Part shown: positions 18,412-29,200 of the stretch, piece after piece | How positions within the stretch are numbered: the stretch's first letter is position 1 | How the letters are laid out: each line of letters starts with the position of its first letter | Source: Pseudohalocynthiibacter aestuariivivens | GTDB taxonomy: Bacteria; Pseudomonadota; Alphaproteobacteria; Rhodobacterales; Rhodobacteraceae | NCBI RefSeq assembly: GCF_018457175.1 | Contig: NZ_JAGFNU010000007.1 | Coordinates: 124,001-188,000, forward strand | Direction: 5' to 3' | Length of the DNA: 64,000 nt | Made by a program: the position numbers and the translations under genes | Notes under the pieces: generated by a model | What the model was told of the DNA's origin: nothing | Database searches by the model: none | The model's input: only the letters and a program-made list of their open reading frames with translations

Positions 18412-19068
18412 ATGAGCAATGCTGCGATTCAACTGCTGGTTCTAGCCGGCGTTGCGATATTTTTGATCCTGAAACTTAAAAGCGTTTTAGGTACACGGGA
18501 GGGTTTTGAAAAACCTCCGACACCAATGGCGGTTGACAAATCCCGCCGGGCGGGGCTCGAAGTGATCGAGGGAGGGCCAGATCGTGATATCACGGACCAT
18601 GTAGAAGAAGGCAGCGACGCTGCAAAAGCGCTTGTTGCGATGAAGGGCGCTGATCAGAGTTTTATGGTTGGTGAGTTTTTACAGGGCGCCCGAAGCGCTT
18701 ATGAAATGATTCTCATGGGTTTTGAAAAGGGCGAGCTTAACTCTATTCGCCCCTTCCTTGCCGAAGACGTCTTTAACGCTTTTTCAGAAGTTGTGGCGGA
18801 GCGTGAAAAAAAGGGCTTAACAGTCGAAGCAGAGTTTATCGGCGTTAGCGAAACCACCCTTGTCGGCGCGGACTTTGACCGCTCTACAGGCATCGGCGAA
18901 ATGCACGTCAGGTTTGTTGGTGAACTGAGGTCAGCGGTGCGGGATTCTGCCGGCGATATCGTTGAGGGCGACCCAAAAGAACTTAAACGTCAAAAGGACA
19001 CCTGGACATTTGCCCGGACGCTAGGTTCAAGCGACCCGAACTGGCAACTGGTGGCTACAGGGGAATGA
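18412..19068 (+). CDS. Tim44/TimA-like inner-membrane protein
   Basis: A 218-residue Tim44-domain protein. Bacterial members of this family in alphaproteobacteria are membrane-anchored and relate to the mitochondrial import motor subunit; their function is not settled. The start ATG 18412 has GAGAGG 5 bases upstream, better than ATG 18370. Visible are an N-terminal membrane anchor (about residues 5-22), a polar linker, and the Tim44-type domain (about 90-215) with FLQGARSAYEMILMGFEKGE and the WTFARTLGSSDPNWQLVAT ending typical of the fold. It overlaps mltA by ATGA. Confidence 0.9.
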   Translation: MSNAAIQLLVLAGVAIFLILKLKSVLGTREGFEKPPTPMAVDKSRRAGLEVIEGGPDRDITDHVEEGSDAAKALVAMKGADQSFMVGEFLQGARSAYEMILMGFEKGELNSIRPFLAEDVFNAFSEVVAEREKKGLTVEAEFIGVSETTLVGADFDRSTGIGEMHVRFVGELRSAVRDSAGDIVEGDPKELKRQKDTWTFARTLGSSDPNWQLVATGE

Positions 19069-20099
19069 GCCATGCGCTTTTGGGGGCTATCGTTATGGCG
19101 GTTTTCGCCATGACTTTGCCAACAAAAGCAGCAGAACCGACCCATGAGTTACTTCGCTTTGACGAGCTGAGCGGTTGGAAAGAAGACGACCATCAGGCCG
19201 CGCTTACAGCATTTCTGGAAACATGCGGCGATGTTGACGGCGAAGATTGGTCGGCTCTTTGTTCGTTGGCAAAAACACAGCCAAGCGCACGCACCTTTTT
19301 CGAACTATTTTTTCGTCCAGTCTTGATAAAGGACGGCAATCCGGCGTTGTTCACCGGGTATTTCGAGCCGGAACTTTCAGGCTCTATGACGCGCACGGGT
19401 CGCTATCGGTATCCACTTTACCGCCGGCCGCCAGAAGCTCAGGGCCTTTGGCTGTCACGCCGTCAAATCGAAGAATCCAACGCGCTTCAGGGCCGGGGCC
19501 TTGAAATTTGCTGGGTCGACGACCCGGTAGAAGTTTTCTTTCTTCAAATTCAGGGATCTGGTCGGATCCGGCTGACAAACGGTGAAATTTTACGTGTTGG
19601 GTATGGCGGGGCCAATGGCCATACCTATCAGTCCATCGGTCAGGAACTTGTACGGCGTGGCGTATATCGGGCTCATCAGGTCTCTGCGCAGGTTATTCAA
19701 AACTGGGTACGTCGAAACCCTGTCGATGGGGTAGAGTTGCTGCGTCACAATCCGTCGTATGTTTTTTTCCGCCGCCTCAGAGACCTGCCAGAGGAGAAGG
19801 GCCCCTTGGGCGCGATGAACCGCTCAGTTACCCCGATGCGTACGGTGGCAGTTGACCCGAATTATGTTCCGTTGGGTGCGCCGATCTGGGTGGAAAAACG
19901 CGGCTCGGGCGCATTTAACCGTTTGATGATCGCACAGGATACCGGGTCCGCGATAAAGGGCGCGCAACGCGCGGATATTTTTTATGGATCGGGCGATGGT
20001 GCAGGGCGCGAGGCGGGAAAGGTTCGTGACCCTGGCCGCATGGTTGTTTTGCTTCCAATCCAGGTTGCATTCCAACTGGTTCCAGAGGATGCGGGATGA
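19065..20099 (+). CDS. mltA: Membrane-bound lytic murein transglycosylase A
   Basis: MltA cleaves the glycan chain of peptidoglycan to give anhydromuramyl products. The 344-residue protein has a signal sequence (about 1-23, ending KAAEP) without a clear lipobox, then the MltA domain with FTGYFEPELSGS, the IQGSGRIRLTNG segment, and the C-terminal 3D domain DPNYVPLGAPIWV ... IAQDTGSAIKGAQRADIFYGSG that carries the catalytic aspartate. It is coupled by 4-base overlaps to the Tim44-like gene before and the Smr gene after. Confidence 0.94.
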   Translation: MSHALLGAIVMAVFAMTLPTKAAEPTHELLRFDELSGWKEDDHQAALTAFLETCGDVDGEDWSALCSLAKTQPSARTFFELFFRPVLIKDGNPALFTGYFEPELSGSMTRTGRYRYPLYRRPPEAQGLWLSRRQIEESNALQGRGLEICWVDDPVEVFFLQIQGSGRIRLTNGEILRVGYGGANGHTYQSIGQELVRRGVYRAHQVSAQVIQNWVRRNPVDGVELLRHNPSYVFFRRLRDLPEEKGPLGAMNRSVTPMRTVAVDPNYVPLGAPIWVEKRGSGAFNRLMIAQDTGSAIKGAQRADIFYGSGDGAGREAGKVRDPGRMVVLLPIQVAFQLVPEDAG

Positions 20100-20686
20100 G
20101 CCGAAAACGCCGAACCCTGCGCCCTGATGAAGAAGAGCTTTGGAAGCGGGTTGCAGAGACGGCGACACCATTGCGCCCCGACGTCCCAAACCCAAAGGTA
20201 GCATTTGAGTTGGCGAATGTTCGACCTAAGGCAAAAAAAGTAACCGTACAGCCGTTTTCTTTCGGCGAGAAAATAATTCAGAAACCAGCAAGGCACGACT
20301 TTGCTTCCTCAATCGGCGAAGACCTTTCCAAGGCGCCGCTACAAATGGATGAAAAAGCTTTTGGTAAGCTAAAGCGCGGCAAGCTTAGCCCAGAAGCACG
20401 CATAGATTTGCACGGCATGACAATTGCACAGGCCCATCCGGTTTTAACTGGGTTTATCCTTAATGCGCATGCTTCGCGAAAACGGCTGGTTCTCGTGGTC
20501 ACCGGCAAGGGTAAATCGGCAATTGACGACGGGCCGATTCCGGTAAGGCGCGGGGTCTTAAAGCACCAGGTGCCTCACTGGCTGCATTCCGCCCCCTTAC
20601 GCCAAGTCGTTCTTCAGGTGTCCGAAGCACACCTTAAACACGGCGGATCCGGCGCTTATTATGTCTACCTAAAGCGTCACCGTTAA
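20096..20686 (+). CDS. Smr-domain protein
   Basis: A 196-residue protein with a C-terminal Smr domain (about residues 95-190). The motif DLHGMTIAQAH and the VVTGKGK loop are the two signatures of the domain, which is found in MutS2 and stand-alone nuclease-like proteins. The N-terminal 90 residues are basic and of low complexity. The upstream neighbour mltA is always in this order in relatives. The role is likely in RNA/DNA processing, but not demonstrated. Confidence 0.9.
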   Translation: MSRKRRTLRPDEEELWKRVAETATPLRPDVPNPKVAFELANVRPKAKKVTVQPFSFGEKIIQKPARHDFASSIGEDLSKAPLQMDEKAFGKLKRGKLSPEARIDLHGMTIAQAHPVLTGFILNAHASRKRLVLVVTGKGKSAIDDGPIPVRRGVLKHQVPHWLHSAPLRQVVLQVSEAHLKHGGSGAYYVYLKRHR

Positions 20687-21892
20687 CATTCGTCGTGCGC
20701 GGTTGACCGAGACTGCAACCAACCCGGACGCCGCTATGATAATCACCGCAATCCCAATCATCTGATCTTCAAAATTCAAACCCCTATCGATCAGGAATCC
20801 GGTTACGCCGGGCCCGATTGCAGATCCGAATACAAGCGCGGCCATCGCAAGCGCCTTTATCGCCCCAAGGTGTTTTGTGCCATAAAATTCAGCCCAGAAG
20901 GCGACAGCCAGTGTCGCTTGCCCCCCGACTGTTATTGCCATCACGCCCATCGCTAAGCCGGCGGCGAAATAACTTTCGGCATCGGAAAAAAGAACAAACC
21001 CGGCAGCGAGTGGTATTTGATAAACAGGCATCAATCGAGCGGTTCCAAACCGATCTATAAGCCAGCCAAAAACCAGCGTCGAAAGAACGCCGACGATCGT
21101 ATAAACCGGAAACAGGGCGACAAGCGCAGCATGGGGCCAGCCTTTGACCTCGGCCAGGTGAACCTGATGAAAGAAATGTGCCGTGATAAATGCTGAAGGC
21201 GCCATCAAAGAGGGGATAACGGCCCAGAACAACCAGTGGCGCAACACGCTGAAACGTTGCCAATGCAACCCATTCATTCCGGCGGACGGGCTTTCGTCAG
21301 CAACAGACTGCGGTGTACGCTCTTCGTTCAGAAGAAAAAGGAGAGCCGGGATGCAGGCAAGTGCAAGCGACGCACACACCACCCAGAGGAATTTCCAGTA
21401 AAAAAGTGTCATTAGGGAAACAAAAACAAGCGGTAATGCCGCCTCGCCAATAGCATATCCCATTGATGCAATGGCAAGCGCCCGACCCCGCGTTGCCACA
21501 TACCAGCGCGCCATCGCGACCGAGGCGATATGACTGTTCATACCCTGCCCGGTGAATCGAAGCAGAAAGATGACAACTGGCAGCGCCCAGGCTGCAGGCG
21601 CAAGCGCCATAGAAAGACATGCCAGCGCAAGCCCAACCATGACAAAAGCACCCAAAGACCGAACGCGAAACTTGTCGGTCAACGCACCCGCCCAGATCAT
21701 TACAATGGCTGACGTCGCTGTACCTAATGAGTAGATGCCACCCCATGCACCATGGCTAAGTCCGAACTCCTGCCGGATTTCGCCGGCGAATACCGAAATG
21801 AAGAAGGTTTGGCCAAAGCTCGATACGAGTGTCAGCAGTACCCCGGCCGATAACCAGCGAACATTACTTCGGAGAAAACCAAGAAAGGACAT
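20669..21892 (-). CDS. MFS transporter
   Basis: A 407-residue major facilitator superfamily transporter with about 12 hydrophobic segments and the A-motif-like loop GALTDKFRVRSLGAF between spans 2 and 3, plus FGWLIDRFGTARLM at the equivalent place in the second half. Start ATG 21892 (MSFLGFLRSN) has a GGAG site upstream; a start at 21934 would add 14 residues. Substrate unknown. It converges on the Smr gene with an 18-base overlap. Confidence 0.85.
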   Translation of the reverse strand: MSFLGFLRSNVRWLSAGVLLTLVSSFGQTFFISVFAGEIRQEFGLSHGAWGGIYSLGTATSAIVMIWAGALTDKFRVRSLGAFVMVGLALACLSMALAPAAWALPVVIFLLRFTGQGMNSHIASVAMARWYVATRGRALAIASMGYAIGEAALPLVFVSLMTLFYWKFLWVVCASLALACIPALLFLLNEERTPQSVADESPSAGMNGLHWQRFSVLRHWLFWAVIPSLMAPSAFITAHFFHQVHLAEVKGWPHAALVALFPVYTIVGVLSTLVFGWLIDRFGTARLMPVYQIPLAAGFVLFSDAESYFAAGLAMGVMAITVGGQATLAVAFWAEFYGTKHLGAIKALAMAALVFGSAIGPGVTGFLIDRGLNFEDQMIGIAVIIIAASGLVAVSVNRARRMLTVTL

Positions 21893-21969
21893 CAATGCTC
21901 CAACCAACGGGCAATTCTTTGCGTGATGGAACAAAAATGAAAAGCGAAAACGACAAGAGGGCAGTTGAT

Positions 21970-23064
21970 TTACAGGGGTGACAAAACCACCTGCGTTGCG
22001 TTCTGCACGGTTAAAACGGTGCCTTGAAGCAAATCAAGGCGGCCGGCACGATCGTTGCGGAAAGAGCTTTCGAGCATAGGAAGCAGGGACAAAATTCTGA
22101 TGAGCGCAGGCGAAGATGCTGCCGTGAAATGGCCATCCAGCCCTGTCGAAAAATCCGTAACATCAAAGACGGTGACTTCCAGATCAGAAATAACGTTCGC
22201 ATTTGTTAGTGTACCCAGCCTATTTGGTTGCCCGGTTAGCCGCGCAGAAAGCCGCAGCGCCCTGTCTTTCTCGGATGCGAAAATAACAAATGGCTGCGGC
22301 AGCTTCCCGATACGCATCGCCTGTTGGTGAAACACTTCAACATCGATGTCAGGCGAAATCAGCACGACGCCGCCAAGCGCTCTGCGCAAAACGGATGAGT
22401 CCGAAATCGCCATCTGACGAAGCGTTTCCACTGTCAGGAGCGCGCCAAGTGAATGGGCCATCAATAGTATTTTTTCGGCGCCTGCGTTTTGGACCGTGTC
22501 AAGCAACTCCTCAAGCCCGTCGCGCGCGAAAAGGACCGAGTCCCGGTCATATCCGTAGCCAAGCGGATGCCCGGCGCTGGGCCATGAATAGTGCACCGCC
22601 ACTTCAGACAAGCCAAAATCATGGGATATCTGAGCAATCCGATACACCCCCTCGGCAAAATTATTGTTGAAGCCATGTACGTAGACAATTGCCAGCCGTT
22701 CACCTGAAGGTCGAGACCGAAGTTCTTTTCGCAGCGCGGCCCTGAAATCATCTGCTCCGGAAAACTTTGTATCCTGTGTCGCGACAAAGTGCTGACGTGG
22801 GTCAGGATTTGACCCGGAAATTTCAATGGCCCCAGTCTCATGATCTGGCGGAACGGAAACGTCTAGCCGGCCAAAGGTAACATTTTCAGATCGTCTTGAT
22901 CCATACTGGCGCGCAGGATCGGCGCGCCGCGAGGTGCCATAAAAAATAGGGTAATTTGTTCCGGCGTCCTGAGCGACTGGATTAACAACAATAATGCCGC
23001 GGGGCGCGCAAGCGACGAGGCCGAGACATAGAAAAAGCGTTAAAGCCCGAACGAACACGCCCAT
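21970..23064 (-). CDS. Alpha/beta-hydrolase (DUF900) lipoprotein
   Basis: A 364-residue putative esterase or lipase-like protein. The N-terminus is a lipoprotein signal with lipobox L-V-A-C (16-19), so it should be membrane-anchored in the periplasm or outer membrane. The DUF900 fold shows VYVHGFNNNFAEG (128-140), the oxyanion region, the VHYSWPSAG segment and the nucleophile elbow AHSLG with serine 205, followed by LISPDIDVEVF. Substrate is unknown. Confidence 0.85.
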   Translation of the reverse strand: MGVFVRALTLFLCLGLVACAPRGIIVVNPVAQDAGTNYPIFYGTSRRADPARQYGSRRSENVTFGRLDVSVPPDHETGAIEISGSNPDPRQHFVATQDTKFSGADDFRAALRKELRSRPSGERLAIVYVHGFNNNFAEGVYRIAQISHDFGLSEVAVHYSWPSAGHPLGYGYDRDSVLFARDGLEELLDTVQNAGAEKILLMAHSLGALLTVETLRQMAISDSSVLRRALGGVVLISPDIDVEVFHQQAMRIGKLPQPFVIFASEKDRALRLSARLTGQPNRLGTLTNANVISDLEVTVFDVTDFSTGLDGHFTAASSPALIRILSLLPMLESSFRNDRAGRLDLLQGTVLTVQNATQVVLSPL

Positions 23065-23121
23065 AAAATCCCGACCCGAATGAACACTTTCTTGAGTGTT
23101 ACAGTTTATTTCTAAAAGCGG

Positions 23122-24429
23122 CTATAGCACGTAGCGACTAAGATCCGTTGATTTTGTGAGCTCGCCCAGATTTGCATCAACAAATTCGGCGTTAACCGTT
23201 ACGTCAATGCCTGCTTGGTCGGGCGCGGAGAAGCTAAGCTCTTCAAAAACCCGCTCCATAACCGTGTAAAGCCGACGCGCGCCAATGTTCTCGACACTTT
23301 GGTTTACGTCCGCTGCAATTTTGGCCAGTGCCGCAATGCCGTCTACGGTAAAGGTCACAGTCACGTCTTCGGTTGCCATTAAGGCAGTGTATTGAAGTGT
23401 TAACGCATTGTCCGTTTCGGTAAGAATTCGGACAAAATCACCTTCGGTCAGCGCACGAAGCTCAACGCGAATTGGCAGACGACCCTGAAGCTCGGGCAAC
23501 AGGTCAGACGGTTTCGCAATGTGAAACGCGCCGCTGGCGATAAACAGAATATGGTCTGTTTTAACGGGTCCGTGTTTCGTTGAGACAACCGTTCCCTCGA
23601 TCAGCGGCAGCAAATCGCGCTGCACACCCTCGCGGCTTACGTCAGCGCCGCGCGCATCTGCGCGGGCGCAAACCTTGTCAATCTCATCAAGAAACACGAT
23701 GCCATTTTGCTCGACAGCTTCTAACGCATTTCGCGTAACGATCTCGTCATCCAGTAACTTGTCCGCCTCTTCCCCGATCAATAGCGCATAGCTTTCGGCG
23801 ACGGTAAGCTTTTTACGCGTGGTTCGGCCGCCCATCGCTTTGCCAAAAAGGTCACCCAAATTCATCATGCCCATGTTCTGACCAGGTTGGCCCGGAACCT
23901 CGAACATCGACATCGGGTTAGTGGAGTCGGCGATATCAAGCTCGATCATCGTATCGTCAAGCTCTCCGTTCTTGAGCTTGCCACGAAACATTTCGCGGGT
24001 GGTTTCACGGGCGTCTTTACCTGCGATAGCTTCAACAACACGCTCTTCTGCAGCAGCATGAGCGGCGGCTTTTACGTCATCGCGCATCTGTTCGCGGATC
24101 ATGGCAATTGCACTGTCAGCAAGGTCGCGGACAATCTGCTCTACATCGCGGCCCACATAGCCAACCTCGGTAAATTTCGTTGCCTCAACCTTGATAAACG
24201 GTGCGCGCGCAAGCTTTGCCAAACGACGGCTGATTTCGGTCTTACCCACCCCGGTTGGGCCAATCATCAGAATGTTTTTCGGATAAACCTCTTCGCGCAA
24301 ATCGTCGTTTAGCTGTTTGCGCCGCCAACGGTTGCGCAATGCCACGGCGACAGCACGCTTTGCGCCATTTTGACCAATGATAAAGCGGTCCAGCTCAGAC
24401 ACGATTTCGCGCGGGGTAAGGTCTGTCAT
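23122..24429 (-). CDS. hslU: ATP-dependent protease ATPase subunit HslU (ClpY)
   Basis: HslU unfolds substrates for the HslV peptidase. The start ATG 24429 ([14 protein letters not shown]) gives 435 residues, the usual length; a TTG at 24444 would only add five. AAA+ motifs present: Walker [12 protein letters not shown], Walker B VFLDEID, the GYVGRDVE pore loop and the C-terminal sensor region [16 protein letters not shown]. The C-terminal YVL end is the tail that docks into HslV. hslV lies 604 bases upstream with a gene in between. Confidence 0.96.
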   Translation of the reverse strand: MTDLTPREIVSELDRFIIGQNGAKRAVAVALRNRWRRKQLNDDLREEVYPKNILMIGPTGVGKTEISRRLAKLARAPFIKVEATKFTEVGYVGRDVEQIVRDLADSAIAMIREQMRDDVKAAAHAAAEERVVEAIAGKDARETTREMFRGKLKNGELDDTMIELDIADSTNPMSMFEVPGQPGQNMGMMNLGDLFGKAMGGRTTRKKLTVAESYALLIGEEADKLLDDEIVTRNALEAVEQNGIVFLDEIDKVCARADARGADVSREGVQRDLLPLIEGTVVSTKHGPVKTDHILFIASGAFHIAKPSDLLPELQGRLPIRVELRALTEGDFVRILTETDNALTLQYTALMATEDVTVTFTVDGIAALAKIAADVNQSVENIGARRLYTVMERVFEELSFSAPDQAGIDVTVNAEFVDANLGELTKSTDLSRYVL

Positions 24430-24591
24430 AGTTTTTATGTCCAAAAAGAAGAGTAGAGAACAACCTAGTCATACACGCCGAAAACACAAGATCGCACAGT
24501 TGGTTCACGCAATATAACCTGTAGGTGAGAGGCGGTATTTATTTACTTTTTATTAACTAAGTTTGCCAAACGAAATTCAAAGGAGGACACC

Positions 24592-24993
24592 ATGATTTCG
24601 AAACGCAATATCATCAACCTGTTCGGCGCTGGCGCAACGGCCATCGCCCTTAGCGTGACCGCAATGCCTGCACTAGCTGGAATGAATGGCGACAGCGGCA
24701 CATTTATTGGCCAGTCCAACCACGTCACCACGGGCGGAGTCTCTATCGTGGAAGAGGGCGGCAAATTCTACGTAGAACTTGCTGATGATTTTAGTCTTGA
24801 TGGCGGCCCTGACCCACGCGTTGCGCTTGGCAACAATGGGTACGACTCTGATACACTCCTTGGCGAGCTTCGTGAGCTTACAGGCACACAACGTTACGAA
24901 ATCCCGGCCAGCGTTGATATCAGCGACTACAATCAAGTTTTTATCTGGTGCGAAATCGCCGGTGTTCCACTTGGTGTTGCAACCCTGAACTAA
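24592..24993 (+). CDS. Secreted DM13-domain protein
   Basis: A 133-residue protein with a Sec signal peptide (cleavage likely after ALA, residues 27-29) followed by one DM13 domain. DM13 domains are short, mostly beta domains with a nearly invariant cysteine, thought to act in electron transfer or redox chemistry. Visible hallmarks: VSIVEEGGKFYVELADDF, GPDPRVALG and the end YNQVFIWCEIAGVPLG with cysteine 120. It lies alone on the plus strand between hslV and hslU, which are on the minus strand. Confidence 0.85.
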   Translation: MISKRNIINLFGAGATAIALSVTAMPALAGMNGDSGTFIGQSNHVTTGGVSIVEEGGKFYVELADDFSLDGGPDPRVALGNNGYDSDTLLGELRELTGTQRYEIPASVDISDYNQVFIWCEIAGVPLGVATLN

Positions 24994-25013
24994 GGCAGAC
25001 CTCCCAAATGCCT

Positions 25014-25050
25014 GTCTGACCGCATTTATGTGGTCAGGCTTTAATCTTTT
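25014..25050 (+). terminator. Terminator of the DM13 gene
   Basis: An 11-bp stem (25014-25024 pairing with 25029-25039, two G-T wobbles, loop TTTA) starts 20 bases after the DM13 stop and is followed by TTTAATCTTTT. It overlaps the last codons of hslV on the other strand. Confidence 0.65.
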
Positions 25051-25591
25051 CAACTGTCAGGTTTCCATTGGTGTAAACACAGATATCAGAAGCAATCGCC
25101 ATAGCTTTACGTGCTATTTCTTCGGCCTTGAGATCGCTGTCCATCATGGCCCGTGCGGCGGCGAGCGCATAGTTCCCACCTGATCCGATTGCCGTCACAT
25201 CATGTTCAGGCTCCAGAACATCGCCCGCGCCGGTTATGACCAACAGTTCGGTCCCGTCGGTGACAATCAGCATTGCTTCAAGTTTTTGAAGATATTTGTC
25301 GGTACGCCAGTCCTTCGCAAGCTCAACAGAGGCGCGCGCCAATTGGCCCGGCGTCGCCTCGAGCTTGACCTCAAGCCGTTCGAGCAGTGTAAAGGCGTCA
25401 GCGGTTGAGCCAGCGAAGCCAGCGATAACGTCATAGCCGCCGGGCGCAAGTTTGCGGACTTTACGGGCCGTTCCTTTGATCACTGTTTGACCAAGGCTGA
25501 CCTGACCGTCGCCGGCAATGACAACCTCGCCACCCTTTTTTACGCCGATAATCGTTGTGCCGTGCCAACCGGGAAAATCTTCGTTAGCCAT
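25034..25591 (-). CDS. hslV: ATP-dependent protease subunit HslV (ClpQ)
   Basis: HslV is the threonine peptidase of the HslUV proteasome-like complex. The 185-residue protein starts [11 protein letters not shown] followed by TT; the second group after the short propeptide gives threonine 12 as the predicted nucleophile. Conserved motifs: [28 protein letters not shown], and the [15 protein letters not shown] segment. It lies downstream of trxA and upstream of hslU, with the DM13 gene in between. Confidence 0.95.
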   Translation of the reverse strand: MANEDFPGWHGTTIIGVKKGGEVVIAGDGQVSLGQTVIKGTARKVRKLAPGGYDVIAGFAGSTADAFTLLERLEVKLEATPGQLARASVELAKDWRTDKYLQKLEAMLIVTDGTELLVITGAGDVLEPEHDVTAIGSGGNYALAAARAMMDSDLKAEEIARKAMAIASDICVYTNGNLTVEKIKA

Positions 25592-25775
25592 GTGCCCTCC
25601 GTTTGTTCAGACCTATATGGCTTGGTGTTTGGTGAGGTGCAAGGTTACGTGTTCGCAAGAACCCGGTCTGATGCTTTCTCTGGCAATAACGCTTCAACCG
25701 CTGTCGCCACAACACAATGAAGAACGCCACCGCCAGCCTCAACACCATTCAAATCGTCTTTCGCTGCCTGCATGA

Positions 25776-25801
25776 AAAGAAAAGGGGCGCAAAAGCGCCC
25801 C
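25776..25801 (-). terminator. Terminator downstream of trxA
   Basis: On the minus strand, GGGGCGC-TTTT-GCGCCCC (positions 25801-25784) is followed by TTTTCTTTTC. This is a classic intrinsic terminator 24 bases after the trxA stop codon. Confidence 0.8.
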
Positions 25802-25825
25802 GTAATCTTATAGTTATATTAGAGA

Positions 25826-26146
25826 TCAGACAGCTTCGTCGATCCAGCTTTGCAGCGCGGCTTTGGGTGCCGCGCCAACTTTGTTGGAAACAACTTCGCC
25901 ATCTTTGAACATGAACAACGCCGGAATACCGCGCACACCCAATTGGGCGGGGGAATTTGGGTTGTCGTCCACATTTACTTTGACGACCTTGATCCGGCCT
26001 TCGTATTCGGCTGAAAGCTCTTCCAGAGCGGGGCCGATCTGCTTACAGGGGCCGCACCATTCTGCCCAGAAATCTACGATTACTGGAATGTCTGATTGCT
26101 TGACTTCGGCGTCAAAGGTTTCGTCGGTGACTGCGACAGTGGCCAT
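25826..26146 (-). CDS. trxA: Thioredoxin
   Basis: Thioredoxin 1, the main cytoplasmic dithiol reductant. The ATG at 26146 ([11 protein letters not shown]) gives 106 residues, standard for TrxA, and has GGAGAG five bases upstream; the ORF is open to 26212 but that tail is not thioredoxin. The active-site WCGPC is at residues 30-34 and the cis-proline segment [11 protein letters not shown] follows. Downstream of addA with 62 bases between. Confidence 0.96.
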   Translation of the reverse strand: MATVAVTDETFDAEVKQSDIPVIVDFWAEWCGPCKQIGPALEELSAEYEGRIKVVKVNVDDNPNSPAQLGVRGIPALFMFKDGEVVSNKVGAAPKAALQSWIDEAV

Positions 26147-26208
26147 AGGCTCTCTCCGAAAAAATGGAATGCGTTGGGAGTGGAACGTAGGTGCCCGACA
26201 GGGGGCCG

Positions 26209-29200
26209 TCAAGGAGAAGCCGCGCGACGAAGCGCTTCAATCACAGCTTCTTGTGAAAGCGGCATCAATTCTGCTGTCCGCGTCCACAAAATGGCAGTCT
26301 CAACCGACCGGTCCGGGTAGATTTGTGAGAGCGCTGCCGAATAGGCCCCCATTTGGCGTAATATGCCCTCGGGCACATCAGAAGTATTTTTGGGAACAAG
26401 CGCGTTTGATTTGAAATCTACGGCCAAAACACGAGCTGGCTTGATCAGCAACCGATCGATCGCGCCATGAATGCGCTGCCCGTCAAGGTCCGGCAGGTTT
26501 GCGGAAACGTCAACTTCGGCAAGGGTATCATCCGAGAATAAAAACGCGAGCTTTGGGTTCATTAAGACCTGCTGCGCCTCTGCTAAAAGCGCGCGCGCCT
26601 CTTGCTCGGGTGTAGTGTCTTCTCCCGAGGATAGAATATCAATCGCCAGCGTCCCCCAAGTTTCTGGTGGGTAAACAGGCAGATATTCAAGCAAACGATG
26701 CAGCCTTCGTCCTCGCAACAATGCTTCTTCTTCATCTAGCCCGGCATCGCCCAGTAATGCCTTCGCGCCGCCCAAACCAGACGGGGCCGATGTTTTTTCT
26801 GTATCTGCCGGAGTGATCGCCCTTTTTTGCGCCCAGTCCGGAAGATCAGCGCGGGCTGCGGTTAATTGATCAGGCTCAACTTTCCCGAGGCCGCTCCAGT
26901 CACCTTCTTCAAGCCGCAGCCCCTGCCCGCCCGCAAACATATGCGGTGCAGCACCCGATGTGTTCATTCCGCTTCGGGCGGTTTCATACCAGCTGTTGCC
27001 ATCTTTACCCAACTCACCAGCCGCCGCGATAATCAGCCATTTTTCAGCCCGCGTCATTGCCACGTATAGCAACCTATCTCGTTCGGCGGCCTGCTTAGCC
27101 TTTAACGTTTCATGGGCTTCGGCCATTATCCGGGGCTGCATGTTGGCGGAGGCTTTCCAAACTGGCCCGCGTTCTGTCAGGTAAATCTCGTCTCGCAGGT
27201 TCAAATTACGCTGGCCTGTATCAGGCAAAATCACGATGGGTGCCTCCAGCCCCTTTGCGCCATGAACGGTCATCACCCGAATTTGGTCACCAGCACTGTC
27301 CATTTGCCGTTTGATTTCAACGTCATCCGCCTCTAGCCATGTCAGAAATCCTGTAAGGCTGGGCACTTGCGCACGCTCATAGGAAAGCGCCTGCGATAGC
27401 AGCGCATCGATTCCATCTTCTGCCTCAGAGCCCAGCCGGGCCAGCAGATTTAACCGCCCGCGATAGCGGGTCAGAATCCGTTCAATCAAATCATAGGGCC
27501 GCAGATAGTCGGCATCATCGCGCAACGCCTGAAGCATGGCGTGCGTCTCTGGGTGTTCTGCGGCCTTTCCCCGAAGCGCGGCCCAAAGATATTCCTTTTC
27601 GCCCCTGCGCTGGGCAAGTGCGTGCAGGGCCTCTTCTGTCCAGCCAAACATCGGGGACCGGAGAGCGGCGGCTAACGAAAGATCGTCTTCTGGCGTGGCC
27701 AGAAAAGACAGCAGCGCCGAGATATCTTTGACAGCAAGTTCTGCACCCACTTTCAATCGATCCGCCCCGGCAATAGGCAGGCCGAAATTTTTGCAGGCGC
27801 GAATGATTTCATGAAACAGATCAGATCGGCGCTGCACCAGTATCAGAATGTCCCCTGCCCGCACCTTTCGCATTTCAAATTCACCGGTCTGGCCGACTTC
27901 TTCGGGAATATTTTCTTTCCCGATCATACCAGCAATCTGCTCGGCGATCTGGGACGCGAGCTTTACCGAGTGGTGGTTTTCAGCGACCTTATCAACCGGA
28001 TCGAACCAATCCCTGTCTTCTTTTTCCGCGGTTCTCGGAATGGCAGGCCAAAGATCAACGCGCCCGGGCATGTTTTGCTTGAACGAAATGTGATGAATGT
28101 CGCCACCCAGGCCGTTGCCCGTTCGTTCCTGAAACGCTGTATCAACAAGGCGAAGTATCGGGTTTGCGGACCGGAACGAATATTCAAGTTGCATGGGCTG
28201 AAAGGGAATTTGCACATCGTCCAGTTTTTTCTGAAAATGCGCGCGCATCCTGTCAAACCCATCAGGATCGGCGCCCTGAAAAGAGTAGATGGATTGTTTT
28301 TTGTCCCCAACGACGAAGATAGATCGTTCCACCTCTGCGCGTGCGCCTTCACCTGTTGTAAACTCTTGCGCCAACCGTTCAATCACGTCCCATTGCGCAG
28401 GGCTTGTGTCTTGCGCCTCGTCGACAAGAATGTGATCGATCCCGCCATCCAACCGGAACAAAACCCACTGCGCAACAAGTGGATCGTTCAGCAAGCCGCG
28501 CGCCTTTAAAATCAAATCATCAAAGTCGAGCCAGCCATGGCGTTGTTTGCGTGTGTTGTATTCTGCCAGAAAAACACTCGCGAACTCATGCAATGCAAGC
28601 GTTTTTTGGGCGGAATAGAGACTAATTCGCATCTCGCGCGCGGCCTCAACCCGCGCCATTAAACCGTTCAGCTGATCTTGTATAGGCCCAAGCTTTTCGC
28701 GAGTGGGTTTCGTTGGAACCGCATCAATTTTGGCAACAAAGGAACCGGCTTTCGTGTCTTTTCCGCTTAGAAAAACACTCTCGAAAATTGTTAGGTCTGA
28801 GAAAGAGATTTTATTCGGATCTATGAGAGCCAATCTTGCCGCATTTTTAGCGTCTGTCGGGCCTCCGGCAAACATGAGAGCTACAGCTGTTTGCAGTAAA
28901 TGAGGCTCATCTCCTTTAAGAACAGCAGTCAACACATCAGACTCGGATGTGTCTGCGTTCAGATCAAACCTCTTCCATACGTCAACGGCGTTGGGTTTTT
29001 TGGCAAAGGCTTCTTTGTGTTTTACAATTTCTCGCGTCAGCGCTGAAAAATCTTCGCCAGAATAATAATGCGCGACACCGTCGATGAGTTTGACGTTTGA
29101 CCCATCGGCAAGCTCTTCAACAATTTCCTCGCGAAGCAGCTTGGCAGCCCTGTCGTCCATTTCCGTGAACTGAGGTGAAACCCGCGCTTCAAGTGGAAAG

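Noticed and set aside
27811-28509. Long plus-strand ORF (232 codons) opposite addA
   Set aside because: It is a frame shadow of the strongly conserved AddA helicase and has no family signature or ribosome-binding site.
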